DNA of 64,000 nt, from contig PUDQ02000003.1 of NCBI GenBank assembly GCA_002964805.2, positions 744,001 through 808,000 on the forward strand, written 5' to 3'. Of the stretch, positions 21,643 to 31,757 are shown one piece after another. Source of the stretch: Trametes villosa. Its lineage: Eukaryota > Basidiomycota > Agaricomycetes > Polyporales > Polyporaceae. Under the pieces are notes generated by a model, which worked only from the letters and a program-made list of their open reading frames with translations, did no database searches and was not told the DNA's origin. The position numbers and the translations under genes are program-made. Numbering within the stretch: position 1 is the stretch's first letter; each line of letters starts with the position of its first letter.

Positions 21643-23527
21643 TCATGGTCCCCCGCCCCTCCCACAAGCTCCCACGCGCCTTCTCTCGTCCTCCCTCCGC
21701 GCCCACATCGCGCCCACGAGCATCCACACGACGCGCACCGGCTGCTCGTCCCTCTGCTCCGGCCCAGGATACGTCAGCCCGTGGACCGTACCATTCATCG
21801 TCACACGACGACCGTGACAGCGCCCCACGTTAGGAAACAGGCGGTCCAGCACCACCGCGACCGCGAGCAGGTCCGCCTGGTCACCTCCTAGAAGCCGGCC
21901 GACCGCGAAGGACTGCAGCGCGATGTGGCCTGACGAGGGTAGGGCGCCTCGCGGGGGGATGCTCTTGACGTCGAGTACGGGCAGGTGGAGGGCCTCGAGA
22001 CGCGGGCAGCCGGTCGCGAGCTGTGCAAGCCCGACCAGTGACACCCCTGTACCCGGGTTCCTTGAAATGCAGGTCGAGCGTCACAAGGGACGGCCACGCC
22101 TCTGCGAACACGGCGGTGTCTTCGTCGTTCATGAGCGCCAAGACTGTGTCGCCCCCGAGGTCGATAAGGACGGTGTCGAGCTCGCGGAATGCGAGAAACG
22201 GCCGCAGCACCCGCCCGATGGGGAGCGGGCGTATGAAAACTGGCGGCGCAAGCGAACGTTCGACCCAGTCCCCTTGCTTCGGCGGGTCGGGCGTGCAGAT
22301 GTGGGCAGATACGGACAAGGAGACCGCGGTCAGCGAGGTGGGGATGTGACGGCAGATCGCAGCGAGGCCGTCGTGAAGGGCGTCCGCAGTGAGGCTGCCT
22401 GTCACTGTGAGGGAGAGGTGGGCGAGGTGCGGGCACTCGCATGCGGTGAGCACCGTGCGTAGGTCGAAGATGTTGCCGGCGAGATGGAGTTTGTGGAGCG
22501 CGAGGGTTGCGCCGTCGAAATGAGGCTCGGGGGGCTCTTCTGGGGTACAGTTGCGACCAGGGATGGGGGCAGTGTAAGGGAGATCGTCCTCGTCGACCTC
22601 CTCGAGACCGGATATCGGCAGCGCGAGGTCCCTGAGTGCGGGCATCTCGAGAATTTGCTGTAGTGTCTCGTAGTCGAAGGAAGCACCGGAGCGGACTAGG
22701 TCGAGCTTCTCTAGCTTCTCTAGGCGAGTGAATGAGGCAAGGAAGTTGGCGGGCATGTCCTTCAAGCCAGCGTCAACGGTGAGCTCGGTGAGACCTTGGA
22801 GGTAGGGGTACGAATGCTGCAAAAAGACACCTGAGATGGACGGACGTGTTCGAGTGTACACCTTGTCACGGTCGCCTCCGGATTCCGGAAACGAGATCGT
22901 GAGCGTGTGCAGGAAGGGGAACACCAGAGTCAAGGGCGTCAGATAGTCGTGTCCCAGCTCTATCGCTGAAAGAGCGCGTAGGTTGGGTAGCAAGGGCTGA
23001 CCCGCGCACAGTCGCTCCAGGGTCATCCAGGTGATTTTGTGTGTGTTTCCGATAGCATTGCTGAGGGTTTTGCCGGACAGCGAGCGTACGCGCCGCGCGT
23101 AGGATTGAAAGCGACGCCACTGCGCAGGGGTGACCTCTTCGAGGATGCTCTGCACCGCACCACGGTTTAGAACAGAATTGGCAGACATAGTCGCCGCAGA
23201 GCTCACCGAGTTGTGCGCGGTATACTTCCCAAAGGAAGGCAAAACCCGCAACAACACGAGCAAGTCGTCTAGCTCGCGCCAGAGGACGTCCAGAGCGGGC
23301 CGTGCGAACGCCTTGCACACGCGTGCGGATTGCGCAAGCGCACGCCGTGCGTCTCTATCCGCGTTCCCGCTGGGTCTCTCCTCGTCTCCGTTGGTGCGAA
23401 GGATTTTGCATCTGCGGTCGATCCCTACTTCGTTGGTTCGTTTGATGGGCGCGGCGAGATGGATGAAGACCTCCTCGAGGAGATGCGGTATCTGGAACAT
23501 TTGTCGAGAGGATTGTGCACTTACCAT
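21643..23527 (-). pseudogene. F-box/leucine-rich-repeat paralog 3, frameshifted near its 3' end
   Basis: Same family and order of blocks as paralogs 1 and 2. F-box-like IPHLLEEVFIHL and LAQSARVCKAFARPALDVLW are followed by an in-frame 57-nt intron at 23150-23206 at the conserved position, then EEVTPAQWRRFQSYARRV. Leucine-rich repeats include LLPNLRALSAI, FPFLHTLTISF and LEKLEKLDL. The main frame runs to a stop at 21881, but after LVTLDLHFKEPG (about 22050) it loses family character. The family sequence continues in another frame (LVGLAQLATGCPRLEALHLPVLD to LLGGDQADLLAVAVVLDRLFP) until 21643. About 12 residues present in the paralogs are missing at the switch and no plausible intron fits, so a small frame-breaking deletion is the simplest reading. 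A sequencing error is an alternative. Confidence 0.6.
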
Positions 23528-24487
23528 CGCCCGAATTTCGAAGGCGCGGTTGTTGGCCGGGGAAGGGGGGTGGGGGTGAGAGGAAATATGGGAGGGTAAA
23601 GTGCACGCTCACAAACATGGGGCTAGGCGAGGCCCGCCGCGGCGCATTGACGTTCTTAGCGCGGTCACGGTGCACGCTCGCGGATCCCACCGTGGTCTTT
23701 TCTGAATTTAGCAGCAGGAATAACCTGCGTTTCCGATGACGTAGCTCCTGATTGAGTGGTCCACGTATACGATAGAAGAGGTAGGATCTGCTCTGCTACT
23801 TCCGCAAGACAGGGGAATGGTAGCTGTGCGCTCTAGGCTCCCTCACTAGTCACTAGCAGCCGTTTTCCGAACGCCGAGGATAGATGAGCGCGGTTGAGCG
23901 AGGGCCATTCCAATCATTCTGTTTGCGACATCGCTCAACGTTTTCGCGAGTCGCGGGCGTGTTGAGGGAACGAGCCATGACATCGCGTTCAAGCCGGCTG
24001 GCGATGGGTGACCCGTTTCTTCGCGAAAGTTTGCTGGGGTTGAGACTTACTGCGCCAGAGTTCCTTCGTCAGTAGTGCCAGAGAGTTCTTACCTTGGAAG
24101 CGCACCTTGGAGTCCTGCCAAAACCTCACTGTCGCGCATCGGTTTGAACGGTTCATCTGGAGCCTGCTTATAGTGAGGTGGTAGTTTCACTGCGGGACGA
24201 GCTGTAACATCTTCGAATGTTTTCATAGGTTTTGGTTGGCAGTTAGATTGTTACTCCCACTGGGAGTTTCTTCGTCGCTGCTGTTCGCTGGGCTGCCGCG
24301 GAGTCTTGCTGCTAAATTGAATGAGCCGCCGGCAAGTCGCGGAGAAGCGGGGCGGCGATCCGTGAAGTGTAGACGCCCATCGGCTACTCGGCGGATATGG
24401 TCCGGTCTGGTCCGGTGGCCTCTTGACTTTACCCCACATCCTCCCCGGACTCCTGCCTCTCGCTCACATTCCAACCCCCACATCACG
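23528..24487. other. intergenic, 960 bp
   Basis: No supported exon. It contains the promoter regions of the divergent F-box paralog 3 and the GCDH gene. A C/T-rich tract (about 24430-24480) directly precedes the GCDH start codon. Confidence 0.5.
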
Positions 24488-26459
24488 ATGCTCGTAACGA
24501 AGACTTTGAGGCTCAACAGTGTGAAGCGGGCGTGCCAAGCGTTCACGTCTCAGCAGGGAGGCAGGAGGTTGGCGTCTGGTAAGTAACAACTCATTTCAGC
24601 GAGCTCGCGGTTCTGGCTTATGGGGATGTGTGCAGGATACGTCAAGTTCAACTGGGAGGTATGTGCGCTTTTCATTCAAACGTATTCACCAACCTCATAT
24701 TTCTCAGGACCCGCTCAATGCGGAAGGCCTTTTGACAGACGAGGAGGTCGCGATCAGGTATGTGACTGCTTTCTAGCATTGGATCATAGACTCATCTCTT
24801 GCAGGGATACTGCGCGTGCTTTTTGCCAGGCAAGTGCCCTGTTATACGCCTTAACTTTGTCTATTGCAACGATGTACCAGTAGGAGAACCTATTGCCCCG
24901 CGTGCTTGAGGCCCAGAGGACAGAAGGTACGAGGCCCCTCGTCGTTTACCGAGGCATATTACTGAAGGCCTACCTTTTAGAGTTCAATCATGATATTCTC
25001 CCTGCCATGGGCGAGCTCGGCCTCCTGGGGCCCACCATTCAAGGATACGACTGCGCAGGCGTGAGCAGTGTAGCATACGGCCTCATCGCGCGCGAGGTCG
25101 AAAGGTTCGCTCAGCTCCTGTCAGGGCTCATGGTTATTGCTCACTGTGATCGCGTAGGGTGGACTCCGGATACCGGTCAACGATGTCGGTCCAGTCGTCG
25201 CTTGTTATGCATCCTATATATGCATATGGCACGCAAGAGCAGAAGGACAAGTATCTACCGCTGCTCGGTATGTCTCGTACTGCCCATATATCGGCCTCAA
25301 TGTATGCTTACTTCTCGTACAGCTAAGGGCAAGTTGATCGGATGCTTCGTACGTTTGTGCGCTTCATCGTTATAGGGTTGTACGCTAAGAATGCCGCAGG
25401 GTCTCACTGAGCCCAACCACGGCTCAGACCCCGCAGGGATGGAGACGACGGCCACCGAGGTTGATGGCGGGTTTGTCATCAACGGCGCAAAGACGTGGAT
25501 CTCCAACGCCCCGGTCGCGTAAGTTTCGGCCCTCACTCGCGCGGAAAACATATACTGACTGGCACATCCAGGGACGTGTTCATCATCTGGGCGCGATGCA
25601 AGTGGGACGACAAAGTCCGCGGCTTCATCCTCGAGAAGGTACGTTGCCCGCTATCTCTCCGGCCCCACGCGTACTCACCCTCCCAATGCACAGGGCGCGA
25701 AAGGCCTCAGCGCGCCCGCGATCAAACACAAGCTCGCCCTCCGCTGCTCGCTCACGGGCTCGATCTTCCTGGACAACGTGCGCGTCGGCCACGGCGCGCT
25801 CCTCCCGCACGGGCAGGGCCTCGGCGCGCCGTTCGGGTGCCTGAACAACGCGCGCTTCGGGATCGCGTGGGGCGCGATGGGCGCGCTCGAGGACTGCGTG
25901 CACCGCACGCGCGCGTACGCGCTCGAGCGCACGCAGTTCGGGCGCCCGCTTGCGGCGTTCCAGCTCGTGCAGAAGAAGCTCGTGGACGCGCAGACGGAGG
26001 TCGCGCTCGGGCTGCTCGCAAGCTTGCAGGTGCGTCGCGTTGGGTTTGTGTGAATTCATAGTGCTAGGGGGTGCTGACAGGGTTCAACACAGGTTGGGAG
26101 GCTGAAGGACGAGGGGAAGATCGCGCCGGAGATGATCAGTTTGGTGAAGAGGAATAATTGCGGGAAGGCGCTGGAGCATGCGCGCAGGGTGCTTGATATC
26201 CTTGGCGGGAACGCGTGTTCCGATGAGTATGTACTCTTTCCTCGCAATATGGGAAGACGCTTACGACCTTCGGGCGATGTACAGGTACCACGTCGGGCGG
26301 CATGTGGCGAACCTCCAGGTTGTCAACACGTACGAGGGCACCTACGTAAGCGCTGAGGTTCATCTGAGTTCTACTTGATGCTGACAAGGTGGGCGACAGG
26401 ATATCCACACACTCATCCTGGGCAAAGGCATTACGGGAATCCAGGCGTTCGCAAACTAG
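24488..26459 (+). CDS. glutaryl-CoA dehydrogenase, mitochondrial
   Basis: FAD-dependent oxidation and decarboxylation of glutaryl-CoA to crotonyl-CoA in lysine/tryptophan breakdown. Fourteen exons: 24488-24578, 24636-24658, 24708-24757, 24805-24829, 24884-24926, 24981-25104, 25158-25267, 25323-25348, 25400-25518, 25572-25638, 25694-26029, 26093-26226, 26285-26345 and 26400-26459, giving 422 residues with consistent phases. The N-terminus is Arg/Lys/Ser-rich without acids ([17 protein letters not shown]), a typical transit peptide. Family motifs: [28 protein letters not shown] helix ([13 protein letters not shown]), [16 protein letters not shown] and NTYEGTYDIH, with Glu400 as catalytic base. 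ITGIQAF closes the protein. The intron at 24830-24883 starts with GC (CAG|GCAAGT). Exon 2 is only 23 nt. Confidence 0.93.
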
Positions 26460-26692
26460 GCAGGACAATAATGTACAGTAAACATCTCACGACAATACTT
26501 TCTTTTCCTATCCTCTGCTAGGGCGGTTTATGCACTGTGTGGTCACAGCCTCATTTGGCCGTACTTTGGGGGAGGGTAGGCTATAGGTGGGTATGAATTC
26601 TGCCACAACACGGAACTCTGGAACTACAACATCATGTCGGTGAGCCGGTCATTTATCGATCCATCATCCTCTGAGCCCATGAACACTCTGAT

Positions 26693-27569
26693 CTACTGTC
26701 CGTTGTAGGAGGAGAGATCGGTTGGGTCCGTGCCTAAGGCGCAGCCCATTCGTGAGCGAGGTACACGACGTCCACCGGCGAGGCGACTCACCACAGTCAG
26801 AAGCATGCACATCGAACTCGACGTCGCCGTCGATCGGCGTCAAACGCGTGACGTTCGTACCGGTGAACCACTGTCGTGACATCACACCCGTGAGCAACCA
26901 TCGACACACGAGTTGCTGGACCGCGGCACGCACGATGAAGTGGCCGAACTGGCGGTCGCCAAAGTTGACCTGCACGCGCCCGTTCTGCGCCTTGTTGTTC
27001 TGGCCCGCGACGAACACCGCCTGGCGCTTCGGCGGGATCGAGAAGCTCACTTGCTTCGACATCGTCGTGCTCTTCGTGTTCTCGTCCGACGCGCCGCCGC
27101 CGATCGTCAGGCCGTCGACGCTGAGCCCGACGCTCGCGTCGACCGTCGTCGTCTCCGAGACCGTCTTCTCGCCCCCGAGCGGCACGGTGATCGGGTCCGT
27201 GCTTCCGCCGCAGCTGTGGGATGGTGCAGGTTAGGATGGGTTGCAGGGTGTGGAGGGAGAGAGGTGGGAAGGGCGTACTTGAGCTGGGGCTGGCCGAGGG
27301 CGACGAATTTGCGGACGTTGGGGACGTCGACGGGGCTGTCCTGAGTGTGGAATGAGGCATTAGAATGTATCCCAGGTATATGCGGCGCTAGCCAGTAGGT
27401 CGGGGCTTACCAGAGTACACTTGTCTGCACGTTCGAACTTGCTCGAGCCGGGGCCGCCGGGGCACGAGTTGAAGAGGTCCTGGTCGCTGAAGTCCTGGCG
27501 GGACCCGAACCGGGGGAGCGCGAGCGCGGAGCCCAGCACGGAGAGGACGAGGAGAGGGATGGCCAGCAT
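26693..27569 (-). CDS. secreted protein, tandem paralog A (possible aerolysin-type beta-sheet fold)
   Basis: Small secreted protein, function unknown. Exons 27411-27569, 27279-27340, 26934-27213, 26792-26870 and 26693-26733 give 206 residues; exon lengths are 159/62/280/79/41, identical to paralog B. An N-terminal signal peptide is evident (MLAIPLLVLSVLGSALA). Cysteines occur in NSCPGGPGSS, DKCTL, NCGGST and SDCGTD. The central part alternates Ser/Thr-rich strands (KTVSETTTVDASVGLSV, then STTMSKQVSFSIPPKRQAVF) with a Gly/Ser linker. This resembles the layout of ETX/MTX2 and aerolysin-like proteins, but it is only a visual similarity. WFTGTNVTRLTPIDGDVEF leads to the end, with one N-glycosylation sequon (NVT). 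It forms a direct tandem with paralog B, 1.5 kb away. Confidence 0.75.
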
Positions 27570-27666
27570 GGTGGATGTTGAAGATTGAATGAACGGCAAC
27601 GGCACGCAGTGCAGTGGGTTGGAAGGCGAGGGCGAAGGTGGGGGGAAGGCGAGGGCGAAAGCGAAG

Positions 27667-27727
27667 GTGGGTGAGTTGACTCGCAGAGTGCTGAGGATTC
27701 GGGGCGCGTCTGCCGTACCTTTATACC
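27667..27727 (-). promoter_or_regulatory. promoter block of secreted paralog A
   Basis: Minus-strand GGTATAAA (27720-27727) is a TATA box about 150 bp upstream of the ATG. A 31-base block at about 27669-27699, containing TTGACTCGCAGAG, is nearly identical upstream of paralog B. TGACTC matches the core of bZIP (Gcn4/AP-1-type) sites. Confidence 0.5.
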
Positions 27728-28180
27728 GTGGGCCTCGGGCACAACGACGGCAAATGCAGCGCCTGGAAGTTGTGCGGTATCGCCACAGAGTACGTAGTGC
27801 AATGCGCCTGTCGCGGCTGATCATAGTAAAGTCCATGCAACTAACACTGCTGATACCCAGTCTGCACAACCATGCTCTGCAGACGTTGGAACGTCGGCGC
27901 AGCCAGCGGAAACCTAGTGTGCCCTAGGGCAAAGAGGTGACCAGCGGATCTGGTCAAGAAGGCTGCCTGTTAGGATTTGTCAAAAAATTAGTCGGTCGGT
28001 GCACAAATGTGAAAGGCAAGAGCTCAACTTCGACGGTATGGGAGCACCGCACTCAACTTTCACTGCAGTGCGGCAATGTGACTACGATCGTGCGATGGGG
28101 TCTAGCGACACATAGTAGCCAGTGCAGGCATCGTCGGATGAATGACGCTCTACGCATGCGCACTTCCTCTAACGAGGCTC

Positions 28181-28260
28181 AGATAGATGGATAACTTCAG
28201 ATAGATAAACAAGTGGATTCAGACATAGACAAACAGACAGATAGACAAGGAGAAAGATAG
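28181..28260 (+). repeat. AGATAGA/AGACA simple repeat
   Basis: Imperfect tetranucleotide tract (AGATAGATGG, AGATAGATAAAC, AGACATAGACAAACAGACAGATAGACA) between the two secreted-protein genes. Repeat units are degenerate, implying age. Confidence 0.7.
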
Positions 28261-28628
28261 GCTCACATGTTATAGTGGCAATGAAGCTGATACTGCGGTC
28301 ATCGGCACTCTTCTACTCGCGCGAGCAGATGGACTAGTACGTTAACGGACCTGGCGTGGCCAGACTTGAGCGCGGCAATGCAAGATGTATCGGAGTCGAC
28401 GTCGATGGAGGGAATACCCGAGTCTGCGTCAGATGGGAGTGTGATCAAAGGGAGCTCGGAGCAAGCGCGCGGCGGGACAGCCGGCATGCGCGTGTCCCTT
28501 GCTCGTCAGAGCAAGGCTCAACCCTCAGTCGGGGCGCATCAAACTCTGCACCGCGTCAAAATAGAGTTGACGAGCGAGGATCATTGATCAGCGCCGGGCC
28601 CCAGCAGGCGCACTTCGAGTGAGGAAGC

Positions 28629-28716
28629 TCGAAGTCCTGGAATGGAGCGAACCGGGGGAGCGCGTGCGCAGAGGCCAGCACGGGGAGAGGAGCGAAGGTG
28701 GCGAGGAACATGGCGA
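28629..28716 (-). pseudogene. relic of a third secreted-protein copy (signal-peptide exon)
   Basis: Plus-strand GAAGTCCTGG, GCGAACCGGGGGAGCGCG, GGCCAGCACGGGGAGAGG and GTGGCGAGGAACATGG appear in the same order as in exon 1 of paralog A (27493-27573) and B (29915-29994). Small indels break the frame. Only the region around the start codon and signal peptide is recognisable. Confidence 0.6.
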
Positions 28717-29110
28717 ACTTCAAGTTACGGCGGGGAAGGCGACGGCGGCACCCAGCGCTATGACTCCTGGAAGGGATGTGCAGGGCTGGACTCGCAAGAT
28801 GCTAGGGGACGCTGGCCTGCTTCTGCTGCTATAGGCCTGGGCGTATTCCGGCGGAGCATGGCTTGTAGGGGCGCATGCCGCACTATCACTGGTGCTGTCA
28901 AGTTGTTAAGTGCTGCCGCCTTGCGCGCGACCAGTCTTGGATGCTCGTCGCACACGCTGCAGCCCATGCATCGGGATCGATAGCGACGGCCGCGAAGCGA
29001 GGAAGGAAGTTCATGCAAAATCAGCCGCAAGACTCTGTCTACACAATTGGACGAGCTATATGCGCAGCTCGCAGGCCGACCAGAGAAAGGGCGTGTATGG
29101 GCCGACCCAT

Positions 29111-29990
29111 TCACTGCTTGTTGTAGGACGAGAGATCGGTGGCGTCCGTGCCTGCACAACCCGAGTCAGTTCATGTTATGACATTGGGTAAATCGCACTT
29201 TGAGGCTCACCACAGTCAGAGACGTGCACGTCGAACTCGACGTCTCCGTCGATCGGCGTCAAACGCGTCACATTCGAGCTCGTGAACCACTGTCATAGCA
29301 CACAATCGGTAAGCAATTGTTGTTTCAGGGCACAGAGAGAACCGCGGGGGAACAGCACGCACGATGAAGTGCCCGAACTGGCGGTCGCCAAAGTTGACCT
29401 GCACGCGCCCGTTCTGCGCCTTGTTGTTCTGGCCCGCGACGAACACCGCCTGGCGCTTCGGCGGGATCGAGAAGCTCACTTGTTTCGACATCGTCGTGCT
29501 CTCCGAGCTCTCGCTCGACGCGCCGCCGCCGATCTCGAGCCCGTCGAGGCTGAACCCGACGTTCGCGTCGACGGTGGTGGTTTCGGAGACCGTCTTCTCG
29601 CCGCCGAGCGTGACGGTGATCGGGTCCGTGCCGCCGCCGCAGCTGTAGGAAACAAGAGATAAGCCTGTGGGTAAGCGGACTCGATGCAAAAGGAGGGGCG
29701 TACTTGAGCTGGGGCTGGCCGAGCGCGACGAACTTGCGCACGTTGGGGATATCGACGGGACCGTCCTATGTGCATTTGATGTTATCAATAACTATACCTC
29801 GGAAATATGGGCCTGATCGGATAGGACTCACGAGAGTGCACCGATCCGCGTGCTCAAACTTACTCGACCCGGGACCGCCCGGGCACGAGTCGAACAGGTC
29901 CTGGTCGCTGAAGTCCTGGCGGGACCCGAACTTCGGTGCCGCGAGCGCGGAGCCCAGGACGGAGAGGACGATGAAGGGGGTGGCGAGCAT
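29111..29990 (-). CDS. secreted protein, tandem paralog B (possible aerolysin-type beta-sheet fold)
   Basis: Closest relative of paralog A, in the same orientation. Exons 29832-29990, 29704-29765, 29363-29642, 29211-29289 and 29111-29151 give 206 residues. All five exon lengths equal those of A, while intron sequences differ, so coding sequence is under constraint. The signal peptide is MLATPFIVLSVLGSALA. The central strand-rich region is nearly unchanged (TMSKQVSFSIPPKRQAVF, NGRVQVNFGDRQFGHFI). Substitutions cluster in the Gly/Ser linker (GFSLDGLEIGGGASSESSE versus GLSVDGLTIGGGASDENTK). The protein ends WFTSSNVTRLTPIDGDVEF ... DLSSYNKQ. Fold assignment is as uncertain as for A; a non-toxic secreted beta-sandwich is equally possible. 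Confidence 0.75.
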
Positions 29991-30091
29991 GGTGGAGGTC
30001 GGTAGAAAGTGAAGGGGGGTAACGGCACGCAGTGCTGTGGGTTAGAAAACGTGTATGAAGGTGAAAGGGGAGGCGAAGGTGAAGAGGAAGG

Positions 30092-30151
30092 TGGGTGAGC
30101 TGACTCGCAGAGTGCTGAGGATTCCGGCTGAGGCTGCTTCGCCTTTATACC
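30092..30151 (-). promoter_or_regulatory. promoter block of secreted paralog B
   Basis: TATA box GGTATAAA on the minus strand (30144-30151), about 155 bp upstream of the ATG. The block at about 30092-30122 matches the block upstream of paralog A at all but one base, including CTGACTCGCAGAG. Confidence 0.5.
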
Positions 30152-30751
30152 TTGAGCCCCCGGGGCGGGCCTCAAGGGCGACTAGTGCAGCGCCTGGAGG
30201 TTGGGAGGCGTCGCCACAGTTGCGGAGGACTGTGGCTGCAGATCGTTGTGCGGCCGCTGGTCGAGCCTACAGCGCGCGTCTACAGCGGCCGATCATGGCG
30301 GAGTCGCCGCGACAAACGCTGCCGATACAGTTCGAACGCGTTTCTGCGGATGCTGCTTTGGTTCATTCGAGCTGCGCGGCGGATGACGACCTGTGTGTCC
30401 CTGTGCGAACATGCGTCTCATAGGACTAGTCCCAAATTTCCGCATAAGCCTTGAACCTAGTGAATGCCCACTGCCCAGTGCACTGGCTACGAGGAGCTTG
30501 AGCTCGAAGTTAACGCTGGTGGCAGGATGGCACAGCTTTCGTCGCGGTTCGACAGGATGGCGTCCAACGACGCACCGCAACGGTTCAACTAGCCGGTGTA
30601 TCGTCGCAGCCACAGCAGTCTTCCTGCGACCGCAAGAATCTTGAAACCACGCATGGCTGCGACTATCGTGAGATTCAGCGTCATACGGGATGCCAAGACG
30701 GCACAGACGTGCACGCAGTTCGGGCTTTGGTGGCCTTCGGAAACGCAAACG
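30152..30751. other. intergenic
   Basis: 600 bp between the promoter of secreted paralog B and the 3' end of the next gene. Frames present here (for example minus 30293-30748) show no family resemblance and no splice context. Confidence 0.45.
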
Positions 30752-31422
30752 TTATCTGCGGACTAGACGCGACAATGTGGCACCTATAGGCTGTACGACG
30801 CCCCTCGAGAACGCCGGCGACAAGTACAGCGACAGCCCGATGCGGACCGGAATGAAAGCCTGCAGACGCCGTTCCGATTCGTGAGCGCCGCGCGACCTAC
30901 ACCCCAGGCACCGCAGCTGAAACGCACCTTCGTCAGCGCATACGCCACGACGGCGTTCGCGACGTCGCCCGCGATCCTGCCAGAGACGAGCGCAGTCTCC
31001 GCGCGCGCGGCCTGTGACTCGGGTGTCTCGCTCCCACCCTCGGCCTTGGTGCCCTTCTCGAACCCGAACCAGCCGTAGCGCCGCCCGACGCGCTCCGCGC
31101 GCACCTCGCCCTCGACCATCCACGCCCGGAAACGCTCGCCGGCCCAGGTGTCGCGAAACTGCGTCAGCAGGTTGGGGGCGCCGGCTTGTTCTGAGGCTGA
31201 GGTGCCTGGCGTTTGGGCTATGGCGCGGACGACGCCGTCTCCTACGCCGAGTGCGCGCGCGCCGTAGAAGAAGCCGACCAGGGGAAGGATTGCGGTGACT
31301 TCGTGGAGGATAGCGAAGGAGAGCGCTAGGGACGGTAGGGGCGTGCGCGTACGCTGGGAGAGTGCAGTCAAGGCCTCCTTGTAGGGCGCGAATCGCGAAG
31401 GCTTAGGCGGCGTGGAAGTCAT
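30752..31422 (-). CDS. predicted mitochondrial membrane protein, uncharacterised
   Basis: Exons 30928-31422 and 30752-30859 give 200 residues; the intron is GTGCGT...CTGCAG, and joining restores TKAFIPVRIGLSLYLSPAF. The N-terminus is basic (TSTPPKPSRFAPYKEAL). Residues about 25-60 form a hydrophobic segment (PLPSLALSFAILHEVTAILP and VGFFYGARALG), and a second hydrophobic stretch covers the last 40 residues. The pattern is reminiscent of small conserved inner-membrane proteins of fungi, possibly of the FAM210/DUF1279 type, but I cannot confirm that. It is divergent from another predicted mitochondrial gene at 31758 across 335 bp, which supports a shared regulatory region. Confidence 0.7.
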
Positions 31423-31757
31423 CTCTGCGCAGAAGCTAGGACACCGCGAGTTCGGCGAGATGGAGGGATTAAGACAAGGTATGTGTGCATGGTGGGAAGA
31501 GGACAGCTGCAAACAGTCGGTGAGAGCGCAGCATAAGTGGGGTAAGCTGGATTTACTAACACGACGATTTACTCGCTACAGCTGCAGTAAGCCCATCCTT
31601 ACAGCTGTTTTGGCTAATCGTTAGTTGGCTTGTTGTAAGCTGTAAGTCTCGGCCCGCTCACTTAGACGCTCGCCTCTCTCTCCCGCTTTTTGCTGTCCGC
31701 ACCGTCCGCGGAGGACGCAGTCGACGCCTCCTCCTCCTCTCTCTTCCGCCTCGCCCT
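31423..31757. promoter_or_regulatory. divergent promoter region of two predicted mitochondrial genes
   Basis: 335 bp between start codons at 31422 (minus) and 31758 (plus). A T/C-rich stretch immediately precedes the plus-strand ATG; no TATA box is evident. Confidence 0.4.

Larger units (their letters stand above)
27728..29110. other. inter-paralog region with a relic copy and a GATA-type microsatellite
   Basis: No intact gene. It contains a decayed piece of the secreted-protein exon 1 and an AGATAGA/AGACA-type simple repeat (both listed separately). The rest has no recognisable content. Confidence 0.55.

Noticed and set aside
22015..22060. A very short intron (GTACAG or 32-37 nt variants) to repair F-box paralog 3
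   Set aside because: All variants are too short for splicing, break phase, or delete a conserved LRR stretch.
275..26459. A beta-oxidation / acyl-CoA gene cluster (HADH, peroxisomal nucleotide carrier, GCDH)
   Set aside because: HADH and the carrier are neighbours, but GCDH is 21 kb away with unrelated genes between. Probably coincidence.
28299..28487. Ankyrin-like fragment on the minus strand (CIAALKSGHARSVNVLVHLL)
   Set aside because: Only one weak repeat-like stretch, no flanking repeats or splice context; chance similarity is likely.
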